A stretch of 15,126 nucleotides of DNA from Promethearchaeota archaeon. GTDB lineage: Archaea > Asgardarchaeota > Lokiarchaeia > Sigynarchaeales > SOKP01. The translations under genes were made by a program, and so were the position numbers. This document shows, one piece after another, positions 13,624-15,126 of this stretch (position 1 is its first letter; the number at the start of each line of letters is the position of its first letter). Below the pieces are notes generated by a model. That model worked only from the letters and a program-made list of their open reading frames with translations, was not told the DNA's origin and ran no database searches. Location of the stretch: NCBI GenBank assembly GCA_016839905.1, contig JAEOTJ010000470.1, forward strand, positions 1-15,126. The letters run 5' to 3'.

Positions 13624-14136
13624 TTATGATCTAAGGGTTGCTATCATAATTTTTTCATCTAATAAAAAATCAAATGCATTTAAAGGATCTGGGAGGATAA
13701 CATCACTATTCATAATACTTTTAATTGAGGCGCCTTCATTACCTAAGATAGCAATTCCTAAAATCGCATTTTTAAGCATTAAAGCATCGTTATTCCCATT
13801 ACCTATTGCGACCGTAATATCTTTTCCTAATCTTATTAATTCTTTATTTTTAGCTTCAGCTTCGGTAATTCCTTGCGAATTAATTTTAATGTAGTTTACA
13901 TCAAACTTTTCAGCAATCTCTTTTAAATTCCCCCTTGTATCCGCTGAAATTAAAAAAATATTATAGATTTTTTTTAATTCTTCAAATTTATTGTATAATT
14001 CTGGTGAAACCTTTCCTTGAAACTGTATTGTTCCATTTATATCAAATATTACATTCTTTATTATAACGATTCCATAATTAGGAATATTTATATTTCTCAT
14101 TTTTAAATTTAAAACCTCTTCAGTTATTATATACAT
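13624..14136 (-). CDS. HAD-family soluble P-type-ATPase-like protein (COG4087)
   Basis: This 170-residue single-domain HAD protein resembles the phosphorylation domain of P-type ATPases without membrane segments. Motif I is D32-I-N-G-T, with the Asn typical of this COG rather than the second Asp of phosphatases. Motif II is around ISADT at 63-67, with K97 or K98 as the motif III lysine, and motif IV is GNGNNDALML at 112-121. IAILGNEGAS and a final LLDEKIMIATLR complete the family pattern. The true start may be the second Met (residue 13, MRNINIPNYG), because COG4087 proteins usually begin there. Function is unknown; it may be a phosphatase or regulator. It begins 9 bp after the polyferredoxin stop and is probably in its operon. 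Confidence 0.83.
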   Translation of the reverse strand: MYIITEEVLNLKMRNINIPNYGIVIIKNVIFDINGTIQFQGKVSPELYNKFEELKKIYNIFLISADTRGNLKEIAEKFDVNYIKINSQGITEAEAKNKELIRLGKDITVAIGNGNNDALMLKNAILGIAILGNEGASIKSIMNSDVILPDPLNAFDFLLDEKIMIATLRS

Positions 14137-14145
14137 TTATATTTA

Positions 14146-14574
14146 TTAATTCTCTTTAGAGCAAATAATAGGGATTATAGCATTATTAGGACAATCCTTA
14201 AAGCATTTTAAACACTTAAAACACTTATTCATATCCTTTTTATTAAAAATTATGTGATTTTTTCCTGTATCCAGTTCAATGCTAAGATTGAATAAATTCT
14301 GAAAACAAAAATCCTTCTCTAAACATTTTTTACAAACATTACAAATCTGCTTATTTATTTTAAAATCAACTAATTTCCCTTCTTCCATTGAAATTACTTC
14401 AATAGCATTATGTTCGCAAACATCAACGCATTTAAGGCAAGCTTTACATTTATTATAATCAACATATCTTAAGGAATTTCTAAAAAAGATTGCTTTTGTT
14501 GGGCAAGAATAAGTACATTTTTGGCATCGAACACAGAATTCCGAATTAATACTTATAGGAAATAATTTTTCCAT
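14146..14574 (-). CDS. Polyferredoxin with four [4Fe-4S] motifs
   Basis: This 142-residue soluble protein has four ferredoxin motifs: C14-x2-C17-x2-C20-x3-C24-Pro, C43-x2-C46-x2-C49-x3-C53, C78-x2-C81-x2-C84-x5-C90, and C118-x2-C121-x2-C124-x3-C128-Pro. It looks like two 2[4Fe-4S] ferredoxins joined by a roughly 25-residue linker. Motif 2 lacks the usual Pro, and motif 3 has the x5 spacing also seen in the second MinD ATPase. It should move low-potential electrons in the cytoplasm. No partner is certain; its neighbours are a COG4087 HAD protein and a COG1237 metallo-beta-lactamase. The ATG has no SD. Confidence 0.88.
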   Translation of the reverse strand: MEKLFPISINSEFCVRCQKCTYSCPTKAIFFRNSLRYVDYNKCKACLKCVDVCEHNAIEVISMEEGKLVDFKINKQICNVCKKCLEKDFCFQNLFNLSIELDTGKNHIIFNKKDMNKCFKCLKCFKDCPNNAIIPIICSKEN

Positions 14575-14630
14575 TTTTTATTACTTAGGATCTTTTATTT
14601 TGTATAATTCTATTAATTAAAATTTAAGAT

Positions 14631-15126
14631 TTAAAAAGAAAAAGACATCCCTACGCAAATCTTTATAAATTGATTCGGAAATCTCTGACGTATAGCATCG
14701 ATATGGGATGTACAGTGACATGCTCCAATAAGGTCTATACCTTCTAGATAAGAATATTTTCGAAATCCATGAAATCCGCCAATAATTGCTTTAATATTAT
14801 ATATTTCTCTTGCTTTCACAATGAAATTCTCTAATCCAGGATGGGTACAGCCTACGATAATTACTATTTCATTATCTTTATTTTTTAAAAATAATGCTTG
14901 CTCCATTATGGTTGTTCCAAATTGTCCAGAAGAATACACATTCTTTTCAATCTCAATAAAATTAGAAATACCAATAACTTTTGAATTCGAGAATTTTCCT
15001 TTATATAATTTTTCATTTTTTTGGGGAATATAAATCTCAATTTCGGGATTATTTCTATAAATTCCATCTAAACCCCCAGAATGATCAAAATGATCATGAG
15101 AAATAATGACTTTTTTTATTTCCTTA
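14631..15126 (-). CDS. Metallo-beta-lactamase fold protein (COG1237-like), 5' end outside window
   Basis: The minus-strand frame is open to the window edge. The visible 165 residues begin in the metal-binding region ISHDHFDHSGGLDGIY (HxHxDH). They continue with NVYSSGQFG, IVIIVGCTHPGLENFIVKAREI and AIIGGFHGF, and end with GACHCTSHIDAIRQRF and VGMSFSF. This is the pattern of COG1237 proteins, annotated as beta-ribofuranosylaminobenzene 5'-phosphate synthase-like hydrolases, where the second histidine set and a CHCT motif are conserved. The N-terminal strands are missing only because of the window edge. The ATG at 14937-14939 is internal, not the start. The substrate is uncertain; some relatives act in pterin or cofactor pathways. 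It is probably the first visible gene of the unit with the polyferredoxin and HAD genes. Confidence 0.85.
   Translation of the reverse strand, partial: KEIKKVIISHDHFDHSGGLDGIYRNNPEIEIYIPQKNEKLYKGKFSNSKVIGISNFIEIEKNVYSSGQFGTTIMEQALFLKNKDNEIVIIVGCTHPGLENFIVKAREIYNIKAIIGGFHGFRKYSYLEGIDLIGACHCTSHIDAIRQRFPNQFIKICVGMSFSF

Noticed and set aside
13577..13894. Plus-strand ORF of 105 codons
   Set aside because: It lies opposite the clear COG4087 gene, whose HAD motifs are intact. The ORF has no recognisable domain and AT-rich hydrophobic composition typical of antisense frames.
1..15126. CRISPR array or tRNA genes
   Set aside because: No regularly spaced direct repeats and no tRNA T-arm/acceptor pattern was found on either strand by eye.

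Overview
The window is AT-rich and gene-dense, and it reads as archaeal. It has an MfnA-type decarboxylase, two HdrB-type CCG proteins, an MvhD-type hydrogenase/Hdr linker, two ferredoxin-MinD ATPases, a COG4087 soluble P-type-ATPase-like HAD protein and a COG1237 metallo-beta-lactamase. Several genes carry short Shine-Dalgarno sequences matching an archaeal anti-SD, while others have none. An anaerobic, possibly Asgard (Lokiarchaeia-like) archaeon would fit, but no lineage marker is present, so the phylum is inference.

Layout. Positions 1-420 hold no convincing intact gene, only hairpins and a broken reading frame. From 421 to 9512 almost everything is on the minus strand. In order of transcription (right to left) it runs: COG1433/NifX-like protein, Mrp/NBP35 ATPase, IscU-type scaffold, small zinc ribbon, a broken second IscU paralogue, winged-helix regulator, 40-aa CCH protein, MfnA-like decarboxylase, MvhD without a normal start codon, HdrB, radical SAM protein, thioredoxin, TrmO/TsaA-domain protein, second HdrB-like protein. 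From 9750 to 12099 a plus-strand operon diverges: a Gly-tailed COG1433 protein followed by two tandem MinD-family ATPases with inserted 2[4Fe-4S] domains. From 12100 to 13620 lies a decayed region. It contains an iron-sulfur protein gene split by a roughly 0.3 kb element with terminal inverted repeats, a start-less ORF remnant and two further inverted-repeat structures. From 13624 to the end three minus-strand genes follow: COG4087 HAD protein, four-cluster polyferredoxin, and a COG1237 metallo-beta-lactamase cut by the window edge.

How the genes may work together. COG1433 proteins, paired ferredoxin-MinD ATPases and Mrp are the gene set of the bacterial 'orange protein' (ORP) complex. Here they sit with an IscU scaffold, divergently arranged around a perfect 14-bp palindrome. 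No nifH, nifDK or nifB is present, so this looks like a metal-sulfur cluster assembly or handling module, not nitrogen fixation. The HdrB, MvhD and thioredoxin genes point to thiol/disulfide and flavin-based electron transfer, but no HdrA, HdrC or hydrogenase gene is in view.

The most notable feature is gene decay within this iron-sulfur neighbourhood. One IscU copy has a stop codon and has lost two of three cluster cysteines. An iron-sulfur/ferredoxin gene is split by a MITE-like insertion whose removal restores the reading frame. MvhD lacks a standard start. Two recurring structural motifs, a TGAAT-type dyad and a 126-bp inverted-repeat unit, remain unexplained.
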